NCBI RefSeq assembly: GCF_049808615.1
Contig: NZ_JBNCAN010000008.1
Coordinates: forward strand, 1-64,000
DNA: 64,000 bases
Direction: 5' to 3'
DNA from: Modicisalibacter sp049808615
GTDB lineage: Bacteria > Pseudomonadota > Gammaproteobacteria > Pseudomonadales > Halomonadaceae
Numbering within the stretch: position 1 is the first letter of the stretch; every line of letters starts with the position of its first letter. Made by a program: the position numbers and the translations under genes. Below the pieces are notes generated by a model, which was not told where the DNA came from, did no database searches, and saw only the letters and a program-made list of their open reading frames with translations. Shown here piece by piece: positions 52,240 to 61,179 of the stretch.

Positions 52240-53961
52240 ATGCGCGCCAGTCAATTATTGATCGCCACCCTCAAGGAAACGCCGGCGGACGCCGAAATCA
52301 TCAGCCACCAACTGATGCTGCGCGCCGGCATGATCCGTCGTCTGACATCGGGGCTCTACACCTGGTTACCCATCGGCCTGCGCACCCTGCGCAAGGTCGA
52401 GCGTATCGTGCGCGAGGAAATGGACCGCGCCGGCGCCCAGGAAGTGCTGATGCCCGCGGTGCAACCCGCTGAATTGTGGCAGGAATCCGGACGCTGGGAG
52501 CAATATGGCCCGGAGCTGCTACGCGTGATCGATCGTCATCAACGCGACTACTGCGTCGGCCCGACCCACGAGGAAGTGATCACCGACCTGATGCGTCGCG
52601 AGATCGGCAGCTACAAGCAGTTGCCCGCGAACTTCTATCAGATCCAGACCAAGTTTCGCGATGAAATTCGCCCGCGTTTCGGCGTGATGCGCTCCCGGGA
52701 GTTCATCATGAAGGATGCCTACTCCTTCCATATCTCGGAAGACTCCCTCAAGGGAGGTTACCAGGTGATGTATGACGCCTATGTACGCATCTTCACCCGG
52801 CTGGGCCTCGATTTCCGCCCGGTACTCGCCGACAACGGCGCGATCGGTGGCACCGGTTCCCATGAGTTTCATGTGCTGGCGGATTCCGGCGAGGACGACA
52901 TCGCCTTCTCCAGCGATTCCGACTACGCCGCCAATATCGAAATGGCCGAGGCCTTGCCCGCGCCGCGCGGCGAAGAACCGCAGCGCCCAGCCCCAACCGA
53001 GGAACTGCGGCTGGTCGATACTCCGAACGCCAAGACCATCGCCACGCTGGTCAAACAGCACGGACTGCCCATCGAGAAGACAATCAAGACCTTGATGGTA
53101 CACGCCGAGGAAGGCGGCCTGATCGCACTGCTGGTGCGCGGCGATCATGAGTTGAACGAAATCAAGGCCGAACATCTGACGGAGGTCAAGGCACCTCTGA
53201 CCATGGCCAACGAGGACGAGATTCGCGCCGTAGTGGGTGCTGGCCCAGGATCGCTGGGCCCGGTCGATCTCGACATGCCGGTCATCATCGATCGCAGCGT
53301 GGCGTTGATGAGCGACTTCGGAGCCGGAGCCAATATCGATGGCAAGCACTATTTCGGCATCAACTGGGAGCGTGACGTGGCCCTGCCCAAGGTGGCCGAC
53401 CTGCGCAACGTGATGGCCGGCGATCCATCCCCGGATGGCAAGGGAACCCTCTCGATCAAGCGCGGTATCGAGGTTGGGCATGTCTTTCAGTTGGGTACCA
53501 AGTACAGCGCGGCGATGAACGCCACGGCCCTCGACGAGACCGGCAAGGCCGCCCAGCTCTGGATGGGCTGCTATGGCATCGGTATCACCCGCGTGGTGGC
53601 CGCCGCCATCGAACAGAATCACGATGAAAACGGCATCATCTGGCCCAATGCCATCGCGCCCTTCGAGGTGGTGCTGGTACCGATGAACGCCCACAAGTCT
53701 GAACGCGTACGGGAAACCGCCGAACGCCTCTATGGTGAGCTCAGCGCTCAGGGTATCGACGTGCTGCTCGATGATCGCGATACCCGGCCAGGGGTCAAGT
53801 TTGCTGATCAGGAGCTGATCGGCATTCCTCATCGCGTGGTGATCGGCGATCGCGGCCTCGACAATGGCGAGTTGGAGTACAAGGGCCGTCGTGACGATAA
53901 CAATACTATGATCCCCGCAAACGAGCTGATCGACTTCTTACGTGAGCGTTTACAAGCCTAA
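52240..53961 (+). CDS. proS: Prolyl-tRNA synthetase
   Basis: 573 residues, bacterial-type ProRS with the editing insertion. Class II motif 1 LRAGMIRRLTSGLYTWLPIG, motif 2 REFIMKDAYSFHISEDSLKG, motif 3 GIGITRVVAAAIEQNHDENG. The INS editing domain (about residues 240-400) has the deacylase Lys in LPIEKTIKTLMVHAEEGGL. The C-terminal anticodon domain follows. It attaches proline to tRNA and clears Ala-tRNA(Pro). Ribosome site AAGGAA. Confidence 0.96.
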   Translation: MRASQLLIATLKETPADAEIISHQLMLRAGMIRRLTSGLYTWLPIGLRTLRKVERIVREEMDRAGAQEVLMPAVQPAELWQESGRWEQYGPELLRVIDRHQRDYCVGPTHEEVITDLMRREIGSYKQLPANFYQIQTKFRDEIRPRFGVMRSREFIMKDAYSFHISEDSLKGGYQVMYDAYVRIFTRLGLDFRPVLADNGAIGGTGSHEFHVLADSGEDDIAFSSDSDYAANIEMAEALPAPRGEEPQRPAPTEELRLVDTPNAKTIATLVKQHGLPIEKTIKTLMVHAEEGGLIALLVRGDHELNEIKAEHLTEVKAPLTMANEDEIRAVVGAGPGSLGPVDLDMPVIIDRSVALMSDFGAGANIDGKHYFGINWERDVALPKVADLRNVMAGDPSPDGKGTLSIKRGIEVGHVFQLGTKYSAAMNATALDETGKAAQLWMGCYGIGITRVVAAAIEQNHDENGIIWPNAIAPFEVVLVPMNAHKSERVRETAERLYGELSAQGIDVLLDDRDTRPGVKFADQELIGIPHRVVIGDRGLDNGELEYKGRRDDNNTMIPANELIDFLRERLQA

Positions 53962-54565
53962 AATTCTGGCAGGACTCCTTGCAGCCCTGTTGTCCCCAGC
54001 GGCAACAGGCGCTGCAGTGACTCCCCAGCATATCCCAACCACACTGATCGATACCCTGTCGACCACCGTCAGCGCGTTGCGACAGGCAAACCGCGATGCA
54101 CAAGCCCAGCGCTGGCTGAGTGTCATGCAGCCTCGGCTGGCACCATTTACTGCCCAGAAAGAAGGTCTCGGCCTGCTCGAGCGCATCCGCCTGGAAGCGG
54201 CCCTGGCCGGCCTGCCGGCGGAACTCGTACTGGCGCTCATCCAGGTGGAGAGTGCGTTCGATGCCCTGGCAATATCCTCCGCCGGTGCGCAGGGGCTCAT
54301 GCAGATCATGCCTTTCTGGAAAGACGTCATTGGCCGCCCCGAGGACGATCTTTTCGATCCTGACCTCAATCTGCGCTATGGCTGCACGATCCTGGCGCAC
54401 TATCTGCGCGTGGAAGATGGCGATCTGACCCGCGCCCTGGCTCGCTACAATGGTAGCCTCGGCCAGACCTGGTATCCCGAACGCGTGATGAAGGCCTGGG
54501 CAACACGCTGGCGTCTCTCATCGGATGAAGAATCGAACCACCTGACTAGACGCCATCAGGAATGA
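53942..54565 (+). CDS. Lytic murein transglycosylase (SLT family)
   Basis: 207 residues from GTG 53942, which overlaps the proS end by 20 nt. A signal peptide (KILAGLLAALLSPAATGAA) is followed by an SLT domain with the catalytic Glu in ALIQVESAFDALAISSAGAQ, then GLMQIMPFW and ARYNGSLGQTWYP. It cuts peptidoglycan in the periplasm. Relatives are MltE/EmtA-like. The short charged C-terminus has no extra domain. Confidence 0.87.
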   Translation: MSVYKPKILAGLLAALLSPAATGAAVTPQHIPTTLIDTLSTTVSALRQANRDAQAQRWLSVMQPRLAPFTAQKEGLGLLERIRLEAALAGLPAELVLALIQVESAFDALAISSAGAQGLMQIMPFWKDVIGRPEDDLFDPDLNLRYGCTILAHYLRVEDGDLTRALARYNGSLGQTWYPERVMKAWATRWRLSSDEESNHLTRRHQE

Positions 54566-54718
54566 GCGTCATCGTTTACTGATCTAATTGGCACCAACGC
54601 AAGTACATGTTGTCTGATACAGCATATTCGTTTTCATCGACGCCGCTTTGCGATATCGAACATTGCTCGATGCCTTACGAACAATTGTAACCATCACCTT
54701 GGCATTATCGAGAGTCTC

Positions 54719-56230
54719 TTGAATGCGCTCAGCTCCTACATGGCCTGGTATTCGAAACGCTACCTCACCGTAATCGTCACCACACTGAGTCGTTGCCTTG
54801 GTCTTGCCTTGTTGTTTCTGGCCCTCGGTGCCAGTCGCGGTGCCGAACCGCTATTGCGCTCGACATGGCAACATCCGCACCAGGAAAAGCGGTCTAGGCG
54901 ACTGCACACTCGCCTGCTCGCCTTGATGACGCGTCTGCATCGTCAACAAACCGATCCCCTTACGGGTATTGGCACACAAGGCGCAGCCAAGAATGAAATA
55001 CGTAAACTAATAGCTGCCGATCGATCTTTTCTGGTGATTCGGCTCAGCATCGACAACATCATGCGCATCAACAAGACCCTGGGATATGATGTCGGCGATC
55101 AGCTATTGGTGGCACTGACCCATCGTCTCATCCGCCTGCAGTATCATCATGGACGCCTCTATCGTCTGGATGGTAACGAGTTCCTGCTGTTGGTAGCGCC
55201 GCCTTTTGTTGACAACACCTTGCTCAAACGTCTGCGTGAGCAATTGAGCCAGCCGCTCAAACTGTCGGGCACTTCGTTGATTCCTACCATCGCCCTGGCC
55301 GTACTGCAAAGCCCCGACAATGGTCAGGACGCACAACAATTGCTACACCGTTCTTCCATCGCTCTCATACAGGCACGACATTCTCGGGAAGGCTTCCATG
55401 CCTATCATACGGGCCTCGATCACCATCACGCCCGGGAAAAACAACTGCTGGGGGACCTGGTCGATGCCGTTCGGGATCAGCAGCTCAAGATGGTATATCA
55501 ACCCAAGATTCGACTCGAAGATGGCGATGTCATCGGCTTCGAAGCCTTGCTGCAGTGGCAACATCCCGAGCTCGGATTGTTGCATCCCGACGAGTTTCTG
55601 CCCCTGGCCGTGCATTCCGGGCACATGGCGCTGGTGGGAGAATGGATGATCCAGCAGGTAATGGATCACATGGCGGCTTGGCAGGCCCAAGGCCATACTG
55701 TTCAGGTCGCGATCAATCTCTCCGCCATTGATCTCGACGACCCCCTACTCGCCCAGCGCTTGCTGACCGGGCTGCATCGCAGGCAACTCGCCCCGGCACA
55801 ACTGACATTGGAAATCACCGAACAGACGATGATGCTCGATCCGGCATCCGTTGCGGAACTGCTCGCCGAACTTCGCGATGCGGGTGTCACGATAGCCATC
55901 GACGACTTCGGTACCGGCTACTCCTCGCTGACACAATTACGCTGCCTGCCTCTGGATGTACTCAAGATCGATAAGTCCTTCGTGATGAACCTTGCTCAGC
56001 AGCGCGAGGATGCAACGATCGTCCTGTCGAACATTACCCTGGCTCATGATTTCGGACTGGAAGTGGTTGCCGAAGGCGTGGAAACCCCTCAACAGCTGGA
56101 CTTGCTGATCAAGGCCGGTTGCGATCAAGCCCAGGGCTATCTGATTGCTCGTCCCATGGATATGGACCAGGTGCTTGACTGGCTCGCGGAATATCGGGCC
56201 GCCATGCCCCCGAGTTTCATGCCGGTATGA
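54719..56230 (+). CDS. Degenerate GGDEF plus active EAL phosphodiesterase
   Basis: 503 residues. One N-terminal membrane helix (LGLALLFLALGASRG), GGDEF domain with the active motif altered to DGNEF (RLYRLDGNEFLLLVA) and no intact GGDEF, so the cyclase is probably inactive. The EAL domain keeps FEALLQWQHPELGLLHPDEF, AINLSAIDLDDP, LEITEQ, IAIDDFGTGYSSLTQL, LKIDKSFV, VVAEGVETPQQ and QGYLIARPM, all metal and catalytic positions of active c-di-GMP phosphodiesterases. It would oppose the diguanylate cyclase at 46449. Confidence 0.9.
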   Translation: MNALSSYMAWYSKRYLTVIVTTLSRCLGLALLFLALGASRGAEPLLRSTWQHPHQEKRSRRLHTRLLALMTRLHRQQTDPLTGIGTQGAAKNEIRKLIAADRSFLVIRLSIDNIMRINKTLGYDVGDQLLVALTHRLIRLQYHHGRLYRLDGNEFLLLVAPPFVDNTLLKRLREQLSQPLKLSGTSLIPTIALAVLQSPDNGQDAQQLLHRSSIALIQARHSREGFHAYHTGLDHHHAREKQLLGDLVDAVRDQQLKMVYQPKIRLEDGDVIGFEALLQWQHPELGLLHPDEFLPLAVHSGHMALVGEWMIQQVMDHMAAWQAQGHTVQVAINLSAIDLDDPLLAQRLLTGLHRRQLAPAQLTLEITEQTMMLDPASVAELLAELRDAGVTIAIDDFGTGYSSLTQLRCLPLDVLKIDKSFVMNLAQQREDATIVLSNITLAHDFGLEVVAEGVETPQQLDLLIKAGCDQAQGYLIARPMDMDQVLDWLAEYRAAMPPSFMPV

Positions 56231-56251
56231 TGCAGTATGAATAGCGCGCAG

Positions 56252-56275
56252 AAAAAAGCCGACCCGGAGGTCGGC
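56252..56275 (-). terminator. Rho-independent terminator of the ccoM-like gene
   Basis: Minus strand: GCCGACC, TCCG, GGTCGGC followed by six T. It is the convergent terminator region between the EAL gene and the small gene; a second stem (GGGGGC/GCCCCC) lies 5' of it. Confidence 0.85.
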
Positions 56276-56333
56276 TACAAGGGGGCAGAGCCCCCTCCCC
56301 TGACGACAATCTTGCGTTACCGCATCACCATGG

Positions 56334-56450
56334 TTAACGCTTGCCCTTGCGTTTCTGATCGCGAATGATGAAGGTAGCGAACCCGCCCATAAAGACAAAC
56401 ATCATTGCGACGGTCACCAGCCCGAAAATGACGGCATCATCCCAGTACAT
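56334..56450 (-). CDS. ccoM: CcoM-like small subunit of cbb3 cytochrome oxidase
   Basis: A 38-residue single-helix protein beginning MYWDDAVIFGLVTVAMMFVF and ending IIRDQKRKGKR. It matches the size and pattern of CcoM from Pseudomonas (M-x-x-D-N-x-V, a Gly-Val-Thr-Val helix and a basic C-terminal tail). The ribosome site is strong (AGGAAGGGG), and an Anr/FNR box 64 nt upstream plus a -10-like TAAAGT at the right distance mark an oxygen-regulated class II promoter, as expected for high-affinity oxidase genes. A strong terminator ends the unit. The match is to a short pattern, so related small membrane proteins are possible. Confidence 0.65.
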   Translation of the reverse strand: MYWDDAVIFGLVTVAMMFVFMGGFATFIIRDQKRKGKR

Positions 56451-56513
56451 GGCGTGTCCCCCCCTTCCTCATCGTCGTTAGAGTTACTTTAAGGGGCGGA
56501 TGACTTGCACTTC

Positions 56514-56527
56514 TTGATTACAATCAA
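56514..56527 (-). promoter_or_regulatory. Anr/FNR box
   Basis: TTGATTACAATCAA (palindrome TTGAT-N4-ATCAA) is a perfect consensus site. Its centre is 41-42 bp upstream of the start point inferred from TAAAGT, giving a class II activator arrangement for the small gene at 56450. Confidence 0.8.
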
Positions 56528-56563
56528 GTTTTTTACCGAGGTTGAACGAAGGCGTAACAAAAA

Positions 56564-56577
56564 TTGACTTAAGTCAT
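56564..56577 (-). promoter_or_regulatory. Second FNR-like palindrome
   Basis: TTGACTTAAGTCAT matches the FNR/CRP-like pattern with one off-symmetry base. It lies 50 bp (centre to centre) upstream of the perfect Anr box and just after the slyD stop. Confidence 0.45.
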
Positions 56578-56580
56578 GTT

Positions 56581-57090
56581 TCAGGGAATCTTGCGATCTT
56601 CCACTTGCACGTGCGTGATGTCGTCGCTCAATGGATGCCCCTTGACCAGTTCTGCGCGGGTCGCCTCGCGTATATCCAGAATCTCGATGCTATAACTCAG
56701 CGCTTCCCCCGCCAAAGGATGGTTGGCATCCACGGTCACCATACTATCGCCGACGGCCATCATCGTGACGATGCGTAGCCCCTCAGGCCCCTGGGCCTGA
56801 AAACGCCTGCCGGGTACCAACATATCGACGTTCTCGAAGGCGTCCCGGGACACTTCCTGCACCAGCGCCTCGTCCCGGAGCCCATAGGCATCGGCCGGGG
56901 CGAGGGTGATCGTCGAACAGGCGCCTTTGGCGAGCCCCTCAAGGCAACGCTCGAGTCCTGGAACGATGTTGTCGTGACCATGCAGGTACTCGAGCGGCGC
57001 GTTGCGCTGACGAGAGTCGTCGAGTACGCTGCCGGCGGAGTCGCGTAAGATGTAGTGAAGAGTGACGACGCAATGGGGAGCAACGGTCAT
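56581..57090 (-). CDS. slyD: SlyD-like FKBP-type peptidyl-prolyl isomerase
   Basis: 169 residues. FKBP domain with inserted IF flap: VTLHYILRDSAGSVLDDSRQ, GLERCLEGLAKGACSTITLA and PADAYGLRDEALVQEVSRDA, then VTVDANHPLAGEALSYSIEI. It catalyses proline isomerisation and holds unfolded chains. The His-rich metal tail of E. coli SlyD is absent, so nickel delivery is less likely. Same strand as the downstream small gene but with its own promoter between. Confidence 0.88.
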   Translation of the reverse strand: MTVAPHCVVTLHYILRDSAGSVLDDSRQRNAPLEYLHGHDNIVPGLERCLEGLAKGACSTITLAPADAYGLRDEALVQEVSRDAFENVDMLVPGRRFQAQGPEGLRIVTMMAVGDSMVTVDANHPLAGEALSYSIEILDIREATRAELVKGHPLSDDITHVQVEDRKIP

Positions 57091-57108
57091 ACGGGTTCCT
57101 TGGCTGAT

Positions 57109-57654
57109 TCATTCTTGCCTGCGCAGTTGGCTAACGGGCATTTCCAGACGCTGCTGATTATGCAGCATGTTGAGCAGGACGATCGCTCGCTCCTCGCCCT
57201 TCTGGCTTTCGAAAACCGCTTGCAGTGCACGAAATGGCCCATCGGTAATCTCGACGGTCTCGCCGGCTCGAAAGTAGATGTTACCGTTCGACGCGTCCGC
57301 TTTGGCCTGGGCGCTTTTGCGTAATGTAACGATCAGCTCATCGTTCACGGGCAAAGGTTCGTCACCGAAGCCGACCAGCTTGAGCACCCCACGCGTCGAG
57401 CGAATGGGCCGCCAATTGCTGGCCAATCGATCAAGACGAATGAACAGGTAATAGGGGAACAGCGGCTCGTCGAGCCAATGCAGCTTGCCACGGCGTTTCT
57501 TCTGCACCTGTAGCACAGGGTGAAACACTTCATAGCCCTGATTGTTCAGGTTTTCCGCGGCACGAAAGGATTCACCGCCCTTGCAATGAATCAAATACCA
57601 GCGGGGAATGGCATCACTTTCCCGTTGTTCGTAATCGGTAAGCTGATCGCTCAT
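57109..57654 (-). CDS. rfaH: RfaH transcription/translation elongation factor
   Basis: 181 residues from MSDQLTDYEQRESDAIPRWY, with a GGAG ribosome site; a longer frame starting upstream is rejected. NGN domain: WYLIHCKGGESFRAAENLNN, LFPYYLFIRLDRLASNWRPI; KOW-containing C-terminal domain: FRAGETVEITDGPFRALQAV. RfaH is a NusG paralogue loaded at ops sites; it lets long surface-polysaccharide operons be transcribed and translated. Two ops-like sites are at 109-120 and 1087-1098, before wzz. In the long form, residues would start with MLDIDARLM, without support. Confidence 0.9.
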   Translation of the reverse strand: MSDQLTDYEQRESDAIPRWYLIHCKGGESFRAAENLNNQGYEVFHPVLQVQKKRRGKLHWLDEPLFPYYLFIRLDRLASNWRPIRSTRGVLKLVGFGDEPLPVNDELIVTLRKSAQAKADASNGNIYFRAGETVEITDGPFRALQAVFESQKGEERAIVLLNMLHNQQRLEMPVSQLRRQE

Positions 57655-57806
57655 AAGACTCCATGATAAATAGTTGCCCAACTTCAATGTAAGGCATTGA
57701 TCTAATAGGCGCGGAGAACGTAAGTTGTCCATCAGTCTAGCATCGATGTCGAGCATATCGATTCACGATAACCCCCAAGGTCTTTTCTGATGGCAGGAAA
57801 CTCTCG

Positions 57807-59180
57807 ATGACTCTCCCCCCAGCACGCCGCTCTTGGTGGGATGCTCTGACCGTCTATGCCCAGGCGCCGGTGATCACCATGTTGTTTCTGGGCTTTTCCG
57901 CTGGCCTGCCCTTTCTTCTGGTGTTCTCGACATTGACCGCCTGGCTACGCGATGTTGGCGTAGAGGTGGCGGCAATCGGCTTCTTTTCCTGGATCGGTAT
58001 CCTGTATTCGATCAAGTTCTTCTGGGCCCCGGTCGTCGATCGTTTACCCCTGCCTGGATTGACCCGGCTGTTCGGTCAGCGCCGCGGCTGGATGCTGCTG
58101 GCTCAGATGACGATCGCTCTGGGCCTGGTAGGCCTGGCCTATACCGACCCTCGCGCAAGTCTTGTCAGCGTGGCGGGATTTGCCTTGCTGGTCGCCTTCG
58201 GCTCCGCCACTCAGGATATCGTGATCGATGCCTTTCGTATCGAATCCGCCGTCGAGGAGGTACAAGCCGCCATGGCCTCGACCTACATCATCGGCTATCG
58301 CGGCGGACTGCTGGCCGCCGGTGCCGGCGCGCTCTACATTGCCGATCTGGCATCCTGGCACTGGGCGTATCTGGGCATGGCCTGTCTGGTCGGCATAGGC
58401 ATGCTAACGGTACTCGTACGGCCAGAGCCACCCCGCTCGTCACTGGGCGTGCAGTTGATTCACGAGCCTCGTGTGCGTGCCTTCCTGCGCGCCAGCCGAG
58501 GGCGGGCACAGCTTTGGCGCCGTTTGGGCGCCTGGATGATCGGCGCGGTGGTCTGCCCCTTCACGGACTTCTTCTCCCGCTACGGTCGCCGCGCCCTGTG
58601 GCTGCTGGTCTTCATCGGCATTTATCGCATCAGCGATCTGTCGATGGCGGCCATGGCCAACCCGCTGTATATCGATCTCGGTTTTACTCTTTCGCAGATC
58701 GCCAATGTGACCAAGGTGTTCGGCATCGCGATGAGTATTGCCGGCGGTATCGTCGGTGGACTGCTGGTCGTGCGCTATGGCATCGGGCAGATGCTCGTTG
58801 CCGGAGCCGTGATCGTCGCCCTGACCAATTTGCTGTTCGCCGTGCTGGCGCTGATCGGGGCGCAAATGCCCATGCTGGTGATCACCATCATGGGAGACAA
58901 CCTGGCCAATGGCCTGGCCAGCACCGTCTTCATCGCGTTCCTGTCGAGCTTGACCTCACGTGCCTACACGGCAACCCAATACGCACTGTTCTCGTCCCTG
59001 ATGACGCTACCGGGCAAGTTCATCGGCGGATTTTCCGGAGTGGTGGTCGCCGGGCAAGGCTACACGGTGTTTTTCGTCTTCGCGGCGCTGCTCGGGCTAC
59101 CGGCGGTGTGGCTTGCCTGGCGCATCAGCCGCGATCCGTCATTGAAAGCGGACCGCGAACCTGCCACTGGCGCAGGATGA
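57807..59180 (+). CDS. ampG: AmpG-like muropeptide permease (MFS)
   Basis: 457 residues with 12-14 helices. MFS/AmpG segments: GFSAGLPFLLVFSTLTAWLR, IKFFWAPVVDRLPLPGL, AFGSATQDIVIDAFRIE and TVFIAFLSSLTSRAYTATQY, ALFSSLMTLPGKFIGGFSGV. It imports anhydro-muropeptides into the cytosol for cell-wall recycling. It follows RfaH divergently and matches the functional theme of AmiD and the transglycosylase. A related sugar/peptide MFS is less likely. Confidence 0.9.
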   Translation: MTLPPARRSWWDALTVYAQAPVITMLFLGFSAGLPFLLVFSTLTAWLRDVGVEVAAIGFFSWIGILYSIKFFWAPVVDRLPLPGLTRLFGQRRGWMLLAQMTIALGLVGLAYTDPRASLVSVAGFALLVAFGSATQDIVIDAFRIESAVEEVQAAMASTYIIGYRGGLLAAGAGALYIADLASWHWAYLGMACLVGIGMLTVLVRPEPPRSSLGVQLIHEPRVRAFLRASRGRAQLWRRLGAWMIGAVVCPFTDFFSRYGRRALWLLVFIGIYRISDLSMAAMANPLYIDLGFTLSQIANVTKVFGIAMSIAGGIVGGLLVVRYGIGQMLVAGAVIVALTNLLFAVLALIGAQMPMLVITIMGDNLANGLASTVFIAFLSSLTSRAYTATQYALFSSLMTLPGKFIGGFSGVVVAGQGYTVFFVFAALLGLPAVWLAWRISRDPSLKADREPATGAG

Positions 59181-59185
59181 TGGGC

Positions 59186-61012
59186 TCATTTGTCGAGGTG
59201 TCGCTGCTGCTCCGCCAGCCACCCCAATGCGCCCTGAGTTGCAGCCCATTGGTCGCGCATCAACGCTCGATACTGCCAGGCCTCGGCCTTGGTGCCCGGC
59301 TCCGGCACCTCCAGCGCCAGCGGTACCGGCCGGGGGTTTTGAGCGCACATCATGGCGATGGCGTGGACGTTGAGGGCTTTTACGTCGCGTAGCGAGCGCA
59401 CGGCTTCCTCGAGGCGTTGCAACCTGAACAACGCCAGCGCTCGCCCCATCAAGACGCCCAGGAGCGGACCTTCATCGTCGGGTTCCTGTTGATCGCTGAG
59501 ATCAACGGCCTCCTCGTCGCGGCCTTCGCGCAACAATTGATCCAGCACCAATTCCCGCAAGCCCAGACTGTCCTGATCGTCGAGTACCAACAGACGCTCG
59601 GCCATTTGCCGCGAATCGCGTCGCGCGCCACGCTCCATGCCGACCACCAGCGCCAGGCCGGTACGCAAGAGCAACGCGTTATCCGCATCGTCCCAGGTAA
59701 AACGTCCACCGGCTTCTTCGATCTGATCAAGCCAGCGTCCAAAACGCCGGGCCAGGGGAACGAAGAACATGTTGGCCATCCAAGGCAAGCTGCCGAAGCG
59801 ACTGGCCAGCGCCACCGCCAGTGTCTGAACGACCTGGGGCGAGTCGAGCCAGGCAGGCTGGGCGTGCAAGGCATCGAGCCAGTCGGCGGCATGCGGCCAG
59901 GGGTCGTCCTTGAGGCCCAGAGCGGAATCTTCATCGATCTTGACGAGAAAGTATCCCTGCCAGGCAGCAAACAGCGTATCCTCCCGGGCACTGGTATGAT
60001 ATTCCAGATGACCGTCCGCCGCGTGCTCGAGGTGCAATCTAGGCGCGTCGCCCAACCCTTCGAGCAGGGTCTGCAAGTTGATCAGCGGCGCGGCCAATGC
60101 CTCTTCGGAATTGACCATCTGTTCTGCCAGGGTGGCACCGGGGTTATCGGCTAGATCGGCGAGAAACTGCAGCTGCTCGACATCGAGATCACTATGCCGT
60201 GCCAGGCGTCGAAACCAGAACCGTGCGCGCTCGCTGGCTTCTTCAGGGTGCCCCTCGTGAAGCAGCAGCATGGCCTCGATATAGGCAAGCGTAGGCGAAT
60301 CCGGCAACGTTTGCTGGGCGCGCACGAAGGCTTCTCGGGCGCTTGCCAGGTCATCGCTGTCGAGATGCATCAGACAGAGACGCTCCAGGGCCACGCCGCG
60401 CAGAAACAGTGGCCCACGGTCGAGTATTTCGTCGAGCAGCGCCGCCTTCTTGCGGTGAAATCCACGCTCTTGATAGATATCGATGAGCAGTTCAAAGGCC
60501 GGTTCGGTCTGTTCCGGCAGTTGGCTCCAGTCCGCCGCCTCGAAGAGCGCTTCGAGCATCTGTTGAGCACGACCCTGCTGATTGCTCTCAGCGGCAATCA
60601 GCCCCGCTTCGAGCAGGGCCTGGGCCGGTGCACGACCACTGACCAGCGCCGCCTTGAAGGTGGCCCCTTTCCATTCGCGTAGCGACAACATCCACATCAA
60701 GTGCTCGGGCACTGCGCCGGGTAACGCTACAGCGCCGCAGCAGTCGCGACTCTTGCGACCCGAGTCGCACCAGCAGGGTTCGTTGTCGCCAGGACGTGCC
60801 AAGGGTTCTGTGGCGAATCCTCGCCGCTCTAGCGGCGTCTGGTTCCATAACTCCGGCGCCAACGCCTGGGCCAGGGCCATATCGCCCCCCAGACGATGCA
60901 AGCCATCGGTACGCGCCCAGACCATCAGCGTTGGATAGTGCTCGTCTTGGCGAATGGCATTCAGCGCGCCGCTGGCATATTCCAGTAACTGTTCCACCCA
61001 CATTGCCAGCAT
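59186..61012 (-). CDS. Uncharacterised protein with SEC-C zinc motif and TPR-like repeats
   Basis: 608 residues, soluble. A SEC-C metal motif CWCDSGRKSRDCCG uses Cys80, Cys82, Cys91 and Cys92, as in the tail of SecA. Most of the remainder (about 110-560) is helical and repetitive in the way of tetratricopeptide repeats (QALLEAGLIAAESNQQGRAQ, LCLMHLDSDDLASAREAFVR, ALFRLQRLEEAVRSLRDVKA). It may be a scaffold or chaperone. The stop is 6 nt from the converging AmpG stop. I know of no confirmed function. Confidence 0.7.
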   Translation of the reverse strand: MLAMWVEQLLEYASGALNAIRQDEHYPTLMVWARTDGLHRLGGDMALAQALAPELWNQTPLERRGFATEPLARPGDNEPCWCDSGRKSRDCCGAVALPGAVPEHLMWMLSLREWKGATFKAALVSGRAPAQALLEAGLIAAESNQQGRAQQMLEALFEAADWSQLPEQTEPAFELLIDIYQERGFHRKKAALLDEILDRGPLFLRGVALERLCLMHLDSDDLASAREAFVRAQQTLPDSPTLAYIEAMLLLHEGHPEEASERARFWFRRLARHSDLDVEQLQFLADLADNPGATLAEQMVNSEEALAAPLINLQTLLEGLGDAPRLHLEHAADGHLEYHTSAREDTLFAAWQGYFLVKIDEDSALGLKDDPWPHAADWLDALHAQPAWLDSPQVVQTLAVALASRFGSLPWMANMFFVPLARRFGRWLDQIEEAGGRFTWDDADNALLLRTGLALVVGMERGARRDSRQMAERLLVLDDQDSLGLRELVLDQLLREGRDEEAVDLSDQQEPDDEGPLLGVLMGRALALFRLQRLEEAVRSLRDVKALNVHAIAMMCAQNPRPVPLALEVPEPGTKAEAWQYRALMRDQWAATQGALGWLAEQQRHLDK

Positions 61013-61179
61013 TGCACCTCCCTTGTCATGGTCGCTTCATTCTAGCATGCCGTTGTCACTGTCTCACGGCTCTCTCGGCGCTGGCGAGGCAGGTCCCCGG
61101 GTGCTAGGGTGGCGGCCAACGCCTCCTGCCGCCGTGCTTTTGTCGTTATTTCCATCTTGCCATGCTAAGGACTGATGTC

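Noticed and set aside
57833..59392. 519-codon frame overlapping ampG in another frame
   Set aside because: Arg- and His-rich translation with no recognisable domain, inside a gene whose own frame gives a full MFS protein.
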